Under the pieces are notes generated by a model. It did not search any database and was not told the DNA's origin. It saw only the letters and a list, made by a program, of their open reading frames with translations. 64,000 nt of DNA from Alteromonadaceae bacterium XY-R5 (GTDB lineage: Bacteria > Pseudomonadota > Gammaproteobacteria > Enterobacterales > Alteromonadaceae): NCBI GenBank assembly GCA_001660395.1, contig LXWE01000002.1, positions 620,001 through 684,000 on the forward strand. The letters are read 5' to 3'. Position 1 is the stretch's first letter; each line of letters opens with the position of its first letter. Of this stretch, positions 16,298 to 24,113 are shown one piece after another. Both the position numbers and the translations under genes were made by a program.

Positions 16298-16591
16298 ATG
16301 AAGAAATACCTAGTATCTATTTTGTTATTTGTATTTGGATTTGTGCTGGGTAACTTTCTCTTTATAAATAAATTTTTCGACGAAACAGGCAGGCAGGCTC
16401 AATTTATATACACAATAGATCATATTTTGAAGAGTAATAATATCGCTCTGAAGAAAGAGGAAGTTTTAAAGTCTCTCCTCGAAATGTATTCAAAGGATGA
16501 TATGCAGATCTCGGAGAATAAAATATCTGTGCATAGGTTAGAATTTTACTTTGAAAATGGAAAATATATAAAGGGAAAAATTACGAAGTGA
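16298..16591 (+). CDS. Cassette 6: small membrane-anchored hypothetical protein
   Basis: The 97-residue product has a Lys-rich start followed by one hydrophobic helix (YLVSILLFVFGFVLGNFLF) and a charged C-terminal domain. It could be anchored in the inner membrane with the tail outside. Very AT-rich. An AAGAGA serves as a weak ribosome binding site. No family recognised. Confidence 0.65.
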   Translation: MKKYLVSILLFVFGFVLGNFLFINKFFDETGRQAQFIYTIDHILKSNNIALKKEEVLKSLLEMYSKDDMQISENKISVHRLEFYFENGKYIKGKITK

Positions 16592-16597
16592 AAATAT

Positions 16598-16679
16598 GCA
16601 TAATAAAGCGTTCAAACTCATTAATGGCCTTCGGTCCTGCACTGGACAGCTTTGTCGGCCGTTTAAAGCAGCGTTAACT
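16598..16679 (+). other. attC6 recombination site, altered R''
   Basis: R'' reads GCATAAT (16598-16604) where the junction predicts GCATAAC, so the conserved AAC is AAT. R' is GTTAACT (16673-16679). TTCAAAC and GTTTAAA inner boxes pair. Confidence 0.8.
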
Positions 16680-16683
16680 GTCT

Positions 16684-17100
16684 ATGAAACTCTGGAAGAA
16701 AATTGCAATTTTGTTGGGTGTTTTAATGATTGGCGTTCCGTTAGTAATCGCCAGTTTATTTATTTACGTAACCCGCGATATGTGCGGGAATGATGTGTAT
16801 TCAGAAGTAGTATCTCCAGATGGAAAGTACAAGGCGGTGGTATTTCAAAGAGATTGCGGCGCAACCACAGGTTTCAGCACTCAAATTTCTATTCTCGACA
16901 CTAGCGATGAACTGAAAAACGAGAGCAGCAACATTTATGTTCTAGCCGGTCATCCCAAAAACGTCTCGCCGGACCTTAAATGGCTGTCTAACACTGAACT
17001 AAACGTAGAAAGGAGTCTGAATGGCTCCGAATACAAAGCCGAATCAAATTGGGGCTTTTTCAAGAAAATTAGAATCACATATGGAGCAGGCAACAGTTAA
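16684..17100 (+). CDS. Cassette 7: DUF5412-like protein
   Basis: The 138-residue protein has an N-terminal membrane helix (IAILLGVLMIGVPLVIASLFIYV) followed by CGNDVYSEVVSPDGKYKAVVFQRDCGATTGFSTQISILD, which resembles the DUF5412 family of small exported proteins. The ATG is four bases after the attC6 core and has no visible ribosome binding site, so initiation must be coupled or leaderless-like. The TAA stop lies inside the R'' box of attC7. Function unknown. Confidence 0.72.
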   Translation: MKLWKKIAILLGVLMIGVPLVIASLFIYVTRDMCGNDVYSEVVSPDGKYKAVVFQRDCGATTGFSTQISILDTSDELKNESSNIYVLAGHPKNVSPDLKWLSNTELNVERSLNGSEYKAESNWGFFKKIRITYGAGNS

Positions 17101-17154
17101 CAAGTTTGTCAACAGGACGCTCCTAGCGTCGCGCCGTTTACACAAGCTTTGAAG
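17093..17154 (+). other. attC7 recombination site, last of array B
   Basis: R'' in ACAGTTAAC (17093-17101), complementary to the attC6 core GTTAACTGT. GACGCTCCTAGCGTC is the central hairpin. The 3' core is TTTGAAG (17148-17154), T replacing the conserved G, and it leads into the 21-bp right flank. Confidence 0.72.
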
Positions 17155-17169
17155 GTCTGCTTTTTGTCT
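17149..17169 (+). repeat. 21-bp right-flank repeat, copy 2
   Basis: Exact copy of 14817-14837; see that entry. After it the sequence changes to TTAGCTGACTATTC, so the two flanks differ beyond the repeat. Confidence 0.8.
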
Positions 17170-17281
17170 TTAGCTGACTATTCTGAACTAACTATCTGAT
17201 GTCTGCTTATCACTCTAAGCGGAATCCTATAGTTGTTAATGCACCAAAATAAAATGCTGCGTAAGTAACGTTATCGCCCTT

Positions 17282-17704
17282 TTACACTTCCACATTCATA
17301 AAACAGGCGGGGTAGTCTTTGATAATTTCCTGATACTCGTCAAGTAGCGGTTCTGTTTCGCGTTTGCCAAGGGAGAGAGCGATATCTATGGCATGTAAAC
17401 GCCCCAGACAGGCTTCGGCATTGGCGACGCGGGTAGAAAGTGAAAATTGTTGTATCAGGCCAGTACATAAAGATGCTGTGCCGGTAAAGACTGCGACAAT
17501 CCAGCAGGTAGTTGGCCAGTCAGTGATAATGGCTTCATTATTGGCTGCAGCTATGCCCGCCAAGGCGGTTGCAATTGTGCCTGTGACCAGGGCAAGGGTA
17601 ATTAATACGCGATGTAATGTGCGTGCCTGTTTGGCTTCGCGACTGATTACCTGGGTCGAGGACTTAATACGAGTGATAAAGGCATCGGATATATTGGCTG
17701 ACAT
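17282..17704 (-). CDS. Two-helix membrane protein, SLATT/DUF4231-like layout
   Basis: The 140-residue product has an N-terminal amphipathic helix, two adjacent membrane helices (VLITLALVTGTIATALAGIAA and CWIVAVFTGTASLCTGLI) and a C-terminal helical tail. This resembles the SLATT/DUF4231 two-helix layout, but a family match cannot be confirmed by eye. I chose the ATG at 17704, with AAGGA 7 bases upstream on the coding strand; a TTG at 17761 would add 19 residues. Function unknown. Confidence 0.6.
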   Translation of the reverse strand: MSANISDAFITRIKSSTQVISREAKQARTLHRVLITLALVTGTIATALAGIAAANNEAIITDWPTTCWIVAVFTGTASLCTGLIQQFSLSTRVANAEACLGRLHAIDIALSLGKRETEPLLDEYQEIIKDYPACFMNVEV

Positions 17705-17888
17705 GCTGACATCCTTTTCTTCTACTAGTACCCATGCTGGGTAAAGCAAAACAGCTGACAAAACAGGTAAATGGAACCGTACATCCTTATCTGTTCCGTT
17801 AAATACTGTAGATGATTGGCAGGTTGAATAAAACCCAAACAGCCTACTTAATTTACCTTGTTGCTGAATCTATCAGTAAACGCGTTTA

Positions 17889-18113
17889 TCAGTAAGTCGA
17901 GTTAGGTGCGATATCCGAATGGATTTCGCCATACACTTCGTCAGGATCTACGTCATTACTCAGCAGCACTTCGCGCACAGTTTCAATGTGATTGAGTACG
18001 GTTTGATAGCGCTCGCCGTATTCGTACTTAGTAACGTCAATCGCCTTTGGCATATAACTAAAAGCAATTTTTAGGGCTTCAAGAGCTTCTTCGTTGAGCT
18101 TGTCGTGTGACAT
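17889..18113 (-). CDS. Small acidic hypothetical protein
   Basis: 74 residues, predicted helical (LNEEALEALKIAFSYMPKAI, then YQTVLNHIETVREVLLS), cytoplasmic. It follows the next membrane protein gene by 18 bp on the minus strand, so both are likely co-transcribed. No family recognised. Confidence 0.6.
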   Translation of the reverse strand: MSHDKLNEEALEALKIAFSYMPKAIDVTKYEYGERYQTVLNHIETVREVLLSNDVDPDEVYGEIHSDIAPNSTY

Positions 18114-18131
18114 TAGGTTCTCTGCTTGTAA

Positions 18132-18467
18132 TTAGGAAGGCGTTTGTATCGGCTGATGGTTAAGTGCTATTTCCAGAGCTCGCAATATCAGTCGTCGATT
18201 AACATAGCTGACAATGATCCGCGACACAATCATACCTGCTACGATGGCCAGTAATGGTAACCAACTTGTAAAGCCTACACTTGCGAAGCAAATACCAGCG
18301 ATGCCTCCAATGCAAAGCAGGGGGAGCACATTTGCAAACACAGCAAATGCAGTTAAATGCAACTGTTCCCGGGCGATAGATTCTGCTTGTTCTAACAGTT
18401 TGAATTGCTGTTGTTTGTCAAGCTGAGCGATGCAGCTAAAGGCGTTGATGTAATCTTTAATATCCAT
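18132..18467 (-). CDS. Small membrane protein, two helices
   Basis: 111 residues with a helical N-terminal part and two membrane helices (FAVFANVLPLLCIGGIAGICFA and WLPLLAIVAGMIVSRIIVSYV). First gene of a two-gene minus-strand unit with the 74-residue protein. No family recognised. Confidence 0.6.
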   Translation of the reverse strand: MDIKDYINAFSCIAQLDKQQQFKLLEQAESIAREQLHLTAFAVFANVLPLLCIGGIAGICFASVGFTSWLPLLAIVAGMIVSRIIVSYVNRRLILRALEIALNHQPIQTPS

Positions 18468-18620
18468 AATGAAGGCTCACTGCTTACTTCGAGTCTTAAA
18501 CTGATAGTAGCACTACCGATGGCTTTTGGCTTGTCCGAACAGTTATGAAGTCGGGGGGGATATTAGGTTGGGCAAAAAATAATGGCCTCAACAGTGACTA
18601 GCTAAGGCCATTCAATGGAA

Positions 18621-19859
18621 TTAATTGACAGTGATTTCAACGGGATGATTCATGAGTTTCAAGGTGCTATCTAAATACGTTTTAAAGCCCTCTAATGTCG
18701 CAAAGATTTTTGATTCCTGCTCCCAACCTGCAGCAAAGTAGTAATCCAGTTTGCCGTCTTTTGGTGCCAGCACCAGCAGATAATTGTTTTCATCTGTGGT
18801 TTGTTCGACAAGCTCGTCGGCTTTGTAGAAAATGGCCATGCCTAAGTAGTCGCTGGCTTCAGTTTGCACGCCCCAACTGGCCAAATAGCGCCATTGTCCG
18901 CTTTGATTATCTGAACTTAGCATTTGGGTATTCGGGTGCTTAACGATACCCGTTGCCATTGCTTCGGGTGAGGGACTAATGCTCAACTGGCTATGGCTTA
19001 AGCGGGAGCCGGCCATAATCGACAAACGGTTAGTGAGTTGATATTGCTGTTCGGCGACGTGCCAGTTTTTGTGCTTAATGGTCACCTCAGAATACAGTGA
19101 ACCATCTGCGCTAACCTCTGCTTGCATGCTGTCTGCATTGTTCACCGCTTCTACGGCGCTGTTTTCCCATAATGCGGGCGCCCCCACACCGAGGGATTTA
19201 CCTACTTTTAAAATATCCATGCCCCAGTCATTTAAGTGATGGTAGCTGTGGCCGTCTTGGCCGACGTGATCCAGCACCATGTCGCGGGTCTTTTTGCCAA
19301 AGATATCAATGATATTACGGTGATCAAAATAGAGCCGATAAGCCACTTTATCCGACTCCCACCCCGGCCCTTCAAACGGATACAGCACATCGCCGGGTAG
19401 GTGGGTGTGTTCCAGCGTATCCTGGTTGATAGCGCGATATTCACCACCTGTGTATTTGCCATCTTCAAGCGTGCCACCAAACATTTTGGCGAAGGTTGCT
19501 TGAGTGCGCTTAGGGAATTGAGTTGTCTCTGGGTTACTCGAAAAAGTGACTTGCTTGCGCTCGTTGGCAGCAAAATCTGTGACCAACAACAGGCTGTCAG
19601 GCTGCTCGTCGCCATCGGTATCGATGAATTGGCTGGGAACCACCTTGCCGTTAATGCGTGCCGATAAGGAAGGTGTTACTTCAAACCCTAGGCTTTGTAA
19701 CTGAGCGTGGCACACCAGAATACTTTCATCAACGCGAGGGGAATTTAATGGGTTTGTTAGCGTCAGCGAGGATGTTTGGGATGATTCAGCACCGCATCCC
19801 GACAGAATTAATCCTAACAGGGTTACGCACGCGCCTTGTCGCCATTGCAGTTGCATCAT
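18621..19859 (-). CDS. DUF4861 lipoprotein
   Basis: The signal ends in lipobox LSGC (Cys22), so this is a lipid-anchored envelope protein. The body matches DUF4861, a 400-residue family common in polysaccharide-degrading marine and gut bacteria: YEGPGWESDKVAYRLYFDHRN-like (here FEGPGWESDKVAYRLYFD) and NDWGMDILKVGKSLGVG are characteristic. The biochemical role is not established to my knowledge. It diverges from a GH105-type hydrolase gene, so both probably act on the same uronic-acid-containing polysaccharide. Confidence 0.8.
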   Translation of the reverse strand: MMQLQWRQGACVTLLGLILSGCGAESSQTSSLTLTNPLNSPRVDESILVCHAQLQSLGFEVTPSLSARINGKVVPSQFIDTDGDEQPDSLLLVTDFAANERKQVTFSSNPETTQFPKRTQATFAKMFGGTLEDGKYTGGEYRAINQDTLEHTHLPGDVLYPFEGPGWESDKVAYRLYFDHRNIIDIFGKKTRDMVLDHVGQDGHSYHHLNDWGMDILKVGKSLGVGAPALWENSAVEAVNNADSMQAEVSADGSLYSEVTIKHKNWHVAEQQYQLTNRLSIMAGSRLSHSQLSISPSPEAMATGIVKHPNTQMLSSDNQSGQWRYLASWGVQTEASDYLGMAIFYKADELVEQTTDENNYLLVLAPKDGKLDYYFAAGWEQESKIFATLEGFKTYLDSTLKLMNHPVEITVN

Positions 19860-20169
19860 TTGGTTACCTTCTTATGTTGTTGTTTTGGTGAGAAGCACTG
19901 GCCTGATTTACGGCCTTCCATACAGTTATTCATCGTCAATTCCGTTGAGTGAACGGGTTATCACGGATTCCCTGAATGAAACTTTTTGAAATAATGCTTC
20001 AATAAATCGGTGCATTCAATAATCAAATGTAATAAAGTTGCAATTGATGGTGGCAAAGAGCACAAAATATGTGCCGAGATCAGTATTTAGAATGACACGT
20101 ACCAACGCATAAAAATAGTGTGTCAGCCCCGACAAGTAACAAGGCTTACGTAATAAGGAAGATGAAGTG
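19860..20169. other. Divergent promoter region
   Basis: Lies between the DUF4861 and GH105 genes and must hold both promoters. AATGAAAC at about 19975 resembles half of a KdgR-type site, and TTGAA/TTCAA arms surround ATAATGC just after it. A TGACAC...GTGTCA pair occurs near 20093-20125. None is decisive. Confidence 0.4.
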
Positions 20170-21462
20170 ATGAGAAAACTCCATACCATGTTGTTCGCTA
20201 CCAGTATCCTTTCAGGCATCCTGGTGGGTTGTGGTGAATCAGATGCGGCAGCGCCAAACACGGCTGCAACCGCACAGGCAGAACACGCTGTTCCAAACCA
20301 AACCATGGAATTGCCTGAAGGGGTATTTTCTGGCGCATTGGCATCAACCGATGTACGCGCAGTGATGACTGCCGTGGCCGACTGGCAGTTGGCCCAATAT
20401 GATGAAAGCAGCAATACTTTTTATACCGATGCCACAGCTGATGGCCATCCCCAAGGTTGGGTTTACGCGGCACTGTTTGCCGGTTTTGTGAAGCAGGCAG
20501 CGCTTTCTGATGATCCCAAGTATTTCAATGCGTTGCATGAAATTGCTAATCGAAACAAATGGTTATTTGCACCACGTATTTATAACGCTGACGATTATGC
20601 CATCGGTCAGTTGTATATTGATTTGTTTGAACAGGATGCTAAAGCAGCGGATATCGCGCCACTGGAAACCGTGTTTGAGATCATTCTTAACAACCCATCT
20701 AGCGCCAGTCTTACCTTCGAAAAAGTAAAAGATCAGTATGAACTGTATGATGACCGTGAATACAGTATTGTGCCCTGCAAAAACCGCTGGTGCTGGGCAG
20801 ATGCCTTGTTTATGGGGCCACCGGTGTGGGTGCATTTGGCTGCAGTGACCGGCGACCAACGCTATTTAGACTTTGCCGATAAAGAGTTTTGGGAAACCAC
20901 TGATTACCTGTACGACACCGAAGCCCACTTGTATTACCGCGACAGTCGCTTCTTTGATAAGCGCGAGCCGAATGGCGCCAAAGTCTTTTGGGGCCGTGGC
21001 AATGGTTGGGTGTTGGCGGGATTAGCCCGGATCTTGGAACATTTCCCCAAAGAGCATCCTAATCGTGCGCGTTATGAAACTATCTTCAAGCAAATGTCGG
21101 CAGCGCTGTTAGCCGCGCAAACCGAAGAAGGTTTCTGGCGCACCTCTATTTTGTCGCCGGATACCTTTACTGCGCCGGAAACTAGCGGTACAGCCTTTAT
21201 TACCTATGGTTTAGCCTGGGGCATCAACCACGGTTTGTTGGATGAAAGCTATCTTGGTGCTGTTGAAAAAGGCTGGCATGGGTTAGTACGTGCCGTACAT
21301 GCCGACGGTAAATTAGGGTTTGTACAGCAGGTGGCGCATGCGCCGGGCAGCGCAACCTGGGATGATACCCAGCTTTACGGTGTAGGTGCCTTTTTATTAG
21401 CCGGTGAGCAGGTAGATGCGTTAGCGTCTGCTGCGAATGTCGCGTCAGTCTCCGGTAATTAA
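20170..21462 (+). CDS. GH105-type unsaturated uronyl hydrolase, lipoprotein
   Basis: A lipoprotein signal (LVGC) is followed by an alpha/alpha six-barrel domain. KNRWCWADALFMGPPVWVHLA and FWGRGNGWVLAGLARIL match GH105/GH88 proteins such as YteR, where the Asp in the ADALFM segment is the general acid/base. These enzymes hydrate and cleave unsaturated uronic acids left at the non-reducing end by polysaccharide lyases, releasing a 4-deoxy-keto-uronate. The Gly-rich linker after the lipobox suggests an outward- or periplasm-facing enzyme. A GTG three bases upstream is an alternative start. No polysaccharide lyase is in the window. A terminator follows. Confidence 0.85.
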   Translation: MRKLHTMLFATSILSGILVGCGESDAAAPNTAATAQAEHAVPNQTMELPEGVFSGALASTDVRAVMTAVADWQLAQYDESSNTFYTDATADGHPQGWVYAALFAGFVKQAALSDDPKYFNALHEIANRNKWLFAPRIYNADDYAIGQLYIDLFEQDAKAADIAPLETVFEIILNNPSSASLTFEKVKDQYELYDDREYSIVPCKNRWCWADALFMGPPVWVHLAAVTGDQRYLDFADKEFWETTDYLYDTEAHLYYRDSRFFDKREPNGAKVFWGRGNGWVLAGLARILEHFPKEHPNRARYETIFKQMSAALLAAQTEEGFWRTSILSPDTFTAPETSGTAFITYGLAWGINHGLLDESYLGAVEKGWHGLVRAVHADGKLGFVQQVAHAPGSATWDDTQLYGVGAFLLAGEQVDALASAANVASVSGN

Positions 21463-21486
21463 TGTAAGCGGAATACTGAAAGCAAT

Positions 21487-21512
21487 AAGGGTCGTTTTTG
21501 ACCCTTTTTTTA
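21487..21512 (+). terminator. Intrinsic terminator after GH105 gene
   Basis: Stem AAGGGTC/GACCCTT with a short T-rich loop, followed by a run of T. It separates the GH105 gene from the RidA operon. Confidence 0.8.
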
Positions 21513-21516
21513 CACG

Positions 21517-21550
21517 TGAAATTTTAATGCAATAAAATTTCATTTTATTG
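21517..21550. promoter_or_regulatory. Overlapping palindromes, KdgR-like operator candidate
   Basis: A perfect 10-bp inverted repeat TGAAATTTTA (21517-21526)/TAAAATTTCA (21533-21542) overlaps a second one, CAATAAAAT/ATTTTATTG (21530-21550). The 21531-21550 stretch fits most positions of the enterobacterial KdgR box as I remember it (AATRAAAY...TTTYATTT). It sits just upstream of the promoter of the uronate/KDGal operon. No regulator gene is nearby. Confidence 0.5.
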
Positions 21551-21560
21551 TGAAATTAGC

Positions 21561-21589
21561 TTGAAAAAAGTAGTTAAGTTACATATTGT
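21561..21589 (+). promoter_or_regulatory. Sigma-70-type promoter of the RidA operon
   Basis: TTGAAA (21561-21566), 17-bp spacer, TATTGT (21584-21589), about 100 bp before the RidA start and directly after the candidate operator. Confidence 0.45.
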
Positions 21590-21689
21590 GGTTAAAACAT
21601 ACAGAGCGTTGAAAAAATGTCCCTGAGTGCGGGCAGAAAACGACACTGAAAAATAACAAGAATAACGAACAATCGAAAAGGAAGTAGCA

Positions 21690-22082
21690 ATGAGTATTGA
21701 AAGAATTGGTGGTGTGAAAACCGGTAGTGGTGGTCAAAATTTACCTTTTTGTCAGGCCACCAAGGCCGGCGGTTTTGTGTTTGTGTCTGGTCAGGTTGCC
21801 ATGGATGAAACCGGTGAAATCATCATGGGTGGCATTGTGCCGCAAACCCACAAAACCATGCAGAACATCATTGCCATTCTGGAAAAAGCGGGTTGTGGCT
21901 TAGAGCACGTCGTTAAAGCCAACGTATGGCTGGATGACACCCGTGATTTCCAAGGTTTCAACCGTGTGTATGCTGAGTATTTTAAAGATTTCGCACCGGC
22001 GCGCGCCTGTGTGCAGTCGGCCATTATGGTTGATGCCAAGGTCGAAATTGATGTGATCGCCTATAACCCTGACGCCGCTTAA
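21690..22082 (+). CDS. ridA: RidA-family enamine/imine deaminase
   Basis: The 130-residue protein fits the RidA/YjgF family: FVFVSGQVAMDETGEII, then NIIAILEKAGCGLEHVVKANVWLDD and a closing RACVQSAIMVDAKVEIDVIAY with the conserved Arg that binds the carboxylate. RidA hydrolyses reactive 2-aminoacrylate-type enamines made by PLP dehydratases. Three genes downstream is a D-serine-deaminase-like PLP enzyme, giving a direct reason for its presence here. It is the first gene of a probable eight-gene operon; GGAAG lies before the ATG. Confidence 0.88.
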   Translation: MSIERIGGVKTGSGGQNLPFCQATKAGGFVFVSGQVAMDETGEIIMGGIVPQTHKTMQNIIAILEKAGCGLEHVVKANVWLDDTRDFQGFNRVYAEYFKDFAPARACVQSAIMVDAKVEIDVIAYNPDAA

Positions 22083-22107
22083 GTAAAGCGATAAAGCAGG
22101 AGGCGAT

Positions 22108-23271
22108 ATGGCTTACGCAATTTATGCCTATCCCTGGGCAATGTCGGCAGACCACCTGGGCGATACCATTACCGAGTTGCAGCAAATGGGTTTGGATAGC
22201 CTGAATTTGGCGGCGTCTTATCACGCTGGCAAGTTTATCCATCCAACGGCTCAGCAACGTGTGGTATTTCCTCAGGATGGCTGTATTTATTTCCAGCCGC
22301 GTAAAGAATACGGCAAGTTAACCCCAAAAGTAGCGGATTGCTGTGCCGAGGACGATATTCTGGCCATGGCATGTGCCGATGAGCGTATTAAGGTCAATGC
22401 CTGGACGGTACTGTTCCATAACTCCCGTTTAGGCGAAGCCCATCCTGATGCTACGGTGCAAAATGCTTGGGGCGAGTCCTATCCCTACAGTTTATGTCCG
22501 GTGAATCCGGATGTGCGTGAATATGCGCTGACCTTATGTGCTGATTTGGCTGAACATTATCCGTTGTATCAATTGCTGTTAGAAACCCCAGGGTTTTTAA
22601 CCTACAACCATGGCTATCACCATGAGTTTGCGCAAGTTGAACCTAACCCTTGGTTAGAGGCTTGGTTAGGGTTGTGCTTTTGCCCACACTGTATGCAAGG
22701 CGCAAGCGAAGCAGGTATCGATATGCAAGGTCTTCGCGAGCATACCAAGCACACAGTAGACACATTTTTGCAGTCTGACGCTATGCCCAGCGAGAGTCTG
22801 TCGCAGGCAAGATTGCAGGCCGATTTAACCCTGCTCCCGGAATTAAGTGCGTTGTTGCGTTGGCGTTGCGATCAAGTGACCAAATTAGTGGCGGATATTC
22901 GTGCCACAGTGCCAAGCCGGGTAAAGGTGAAGATTATCGCCACTACTCAGCGGCCTCATGCTACTGCCATTTGGGAAGGCATGGATATGGCGGGGTTAGA
23001 TAAGGTCTGTGATGGTCTTGAGTTGCCGTTATATCAGCCGCACGTTTCTCAGGTGCAGGCCGATGCCCAACAAGTATTGCAAAGCCTTGCAGATCCTAGT
23101 CAAACCAGCGCCATTTTGCGCCCCGGCTGGCCGGATATGCAAAGTGCCGGACAGGTGGCCGAGAGTATCGCAGTACTGAAGCAAATGGGTATTCAAGATA
23201 TCGGATTTTATAATTTACAGATGTTGCGACCCATGCATTTACGCTGGCTAGCACAAGCATTAAATGGCTAA
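22108..23271 (+). CDS. Unknown TIM-barrel-like protein of the uronate operon
   Basis: The 387-residue cytoplasmic protein has no firm family assignment by eye. It begins AIYAYPWAMSADHLGDTITELQQMGLDSLNLAASYHAGKF and contains a LLLETPGFLTYNHGYHHEF segment, a CFCPHCM cysteine cluster near residues 190-196 and IKVNAWTVLFHNSRLG. The alternating strand/helix pattern and carboxylates at strand ends resemble glycoside-hydrolase-like TIM barrels. AGGAGG precedes the ATG, 25 bp after RidA. Its place among catabolic genes suggests a hydrolase or isomerase acting on the imported substrate, or a metal-binding enzyme. Unproven. Confidence 0.7.
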   Translation: MAYAIYAYPWAMSADHLGDTITELQQMGLDSLNLAASYHAGKFIHPTAQQRVVFPQDGCIYFQPRKEYGKLTPKVADCCAEDDILAMACADERIKVNAWTVLFHNSRLGEAHPDATVQNAWGESYPYSLCPVNPDVREYALTLCADLAEHYPLYQLLLETPGFLTYNHGYHHEFAQVEPNPWLEAWLGLCFCPHCMQGASEAGIDMQGLREHTKHTVDTFLQSDAMPSESLSQARLQADLTLLPELSALLRWRCDQVTKLVADIRATVPSRVKVKIIATTQRPHATAIWEGMDMAGLDKVCDGLELPLYQPHVSQVQADAQQVLQSLADPSQTSAILRPGWPDMQSAGQVAESIAVLKQMGIQDIGFYNLQMLRPMHLRWLAQALNG

Positions 23272-23324
23272 AGACGAAACAGTCAGGCATGTGATGCCGA
23301 GTAACGAATCGACAGGATAACAAG

Positions 23325-24113
23325 ATGAGTGGTTTTCAATTTGAACAGCAGGTTGCCCTGATCACAGGAGCAGCGGGCGGAGTAGGGCGTGCCCTGTGTG
23401 AATTTTTCTGTCAGAGCGGTGCGACCGTGATTGCCCTGGATTGCGATCAGGCGGCGGTAGATGCTCTTGCAGATTCGTTAGGCCCAGCATGTGTGCCTTT
23501 GGTGGCAGATGTGACTAACTTAGCCTCGCTGCAAACTGCTTTAGATAGCGTCACGGCAAAAACAGGGGCAGTAAGCTTGTTGGTGAATAACGCCGGTGCT
23601 GCCGCCGCGACGGCACTGTCGAATATGACGGCTGAAGCTTGGCGCCATGATATCGATTTAAACCTCACGGGTGCATTTCACTGCGTGGAAGCCGTCAAAG
23701 CAGGCATGTTTGCCGCAGGTACGGGCAACATTATCAATATCGGTACGGTGAACGCCCTGCAAGCGTTAGGGCATCCAGCCTATAGCGCAGCCAAAGCGGG
23801 TTTGATCAGTTACACCAAATCTATGGCCACAGAATACGGCCCCAAAGGCATTCGCGTGAATATGATCAACCCAGGCACGGTAAAAACCGATGCCTGGAAA
23901 GCCCGAGTCGCAGCCAAACCGGATATTTTCGATAACCTGAAAAAGTGGTATCCGCTGCGTAATTTCGCCGAGCCGGTAGACATTGCCAATGCGGTAGGCT
24001 TTTTAGCCTCGCCTTTGGCACGCGTGATTACCGGTGCGATTATTCCGGTGGATGGCGGCTTAACGGCCGGTAACCCAGTGCTTGCCGCAGAGCTGACCTT
24101 GGAGCAGTTCTGA
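23325..24113 (+). CDS. SDR-family oxidoreductase
   Basis: Classical short-chain dehydrogenase: TGAAGGVGRA nucleotide loop, NNAGAAA, catalytic YSAAK and a closing GAIIPVDGGLTAG. The residue usually Ser in the SDR triad falls at INIGTVNA, where Thr takes its place. Asp in ALDCD after strand two favours NAD. In this operon it probably oxidises or reduces a hydroxy acid or deoxy-keto sugar, for instance in the conversion to 2-keto-3-deoxygalactonate. Its stop overlaps the next start by 1 bp (TGATG). Confidence 0.85.
   Translation: MSGFQFEQQVALITGAAGGVGRALCEFFCQSGATVIALDCDQAAVDALADSLGPACVPLVADVTNLASLQTALDSVTAKTGAVSLLVNNAGAAAATALSNMTAEAWRHDIDLNLTGAFHCVEAVKAGMFAAGTGNIINIGTVNALQALGHPAYSAAKAGLISYTKSMATEYGPKGIRVNMINPGTVKTDAWKARVAAKPDIFDNLKKWYPLRNFAEPVDIANAVGFLASPLARVITGAIIPVDGGLTAGNPVLAAELTLEQF

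Larger units (their letters stand above)
15375..17148 (+). mobile_element. Integron cassette array B (four cassettes, no integrase)
   Basis: Cassettes run 15375-15923, 15924-16278, 16279-16673 and 16674-17148. Junction bases pair with the R'' of the attC of the same cassette: GTTAGGC with GCCTAAC, GTTATATTTC with GAAATATAAC, GTTATGC with GCATAAT (one mismatch), GTTAACTGT with ACAGTTAAC. All genes are on the plus strand. No integrase is visible. Confidence 0.87.
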
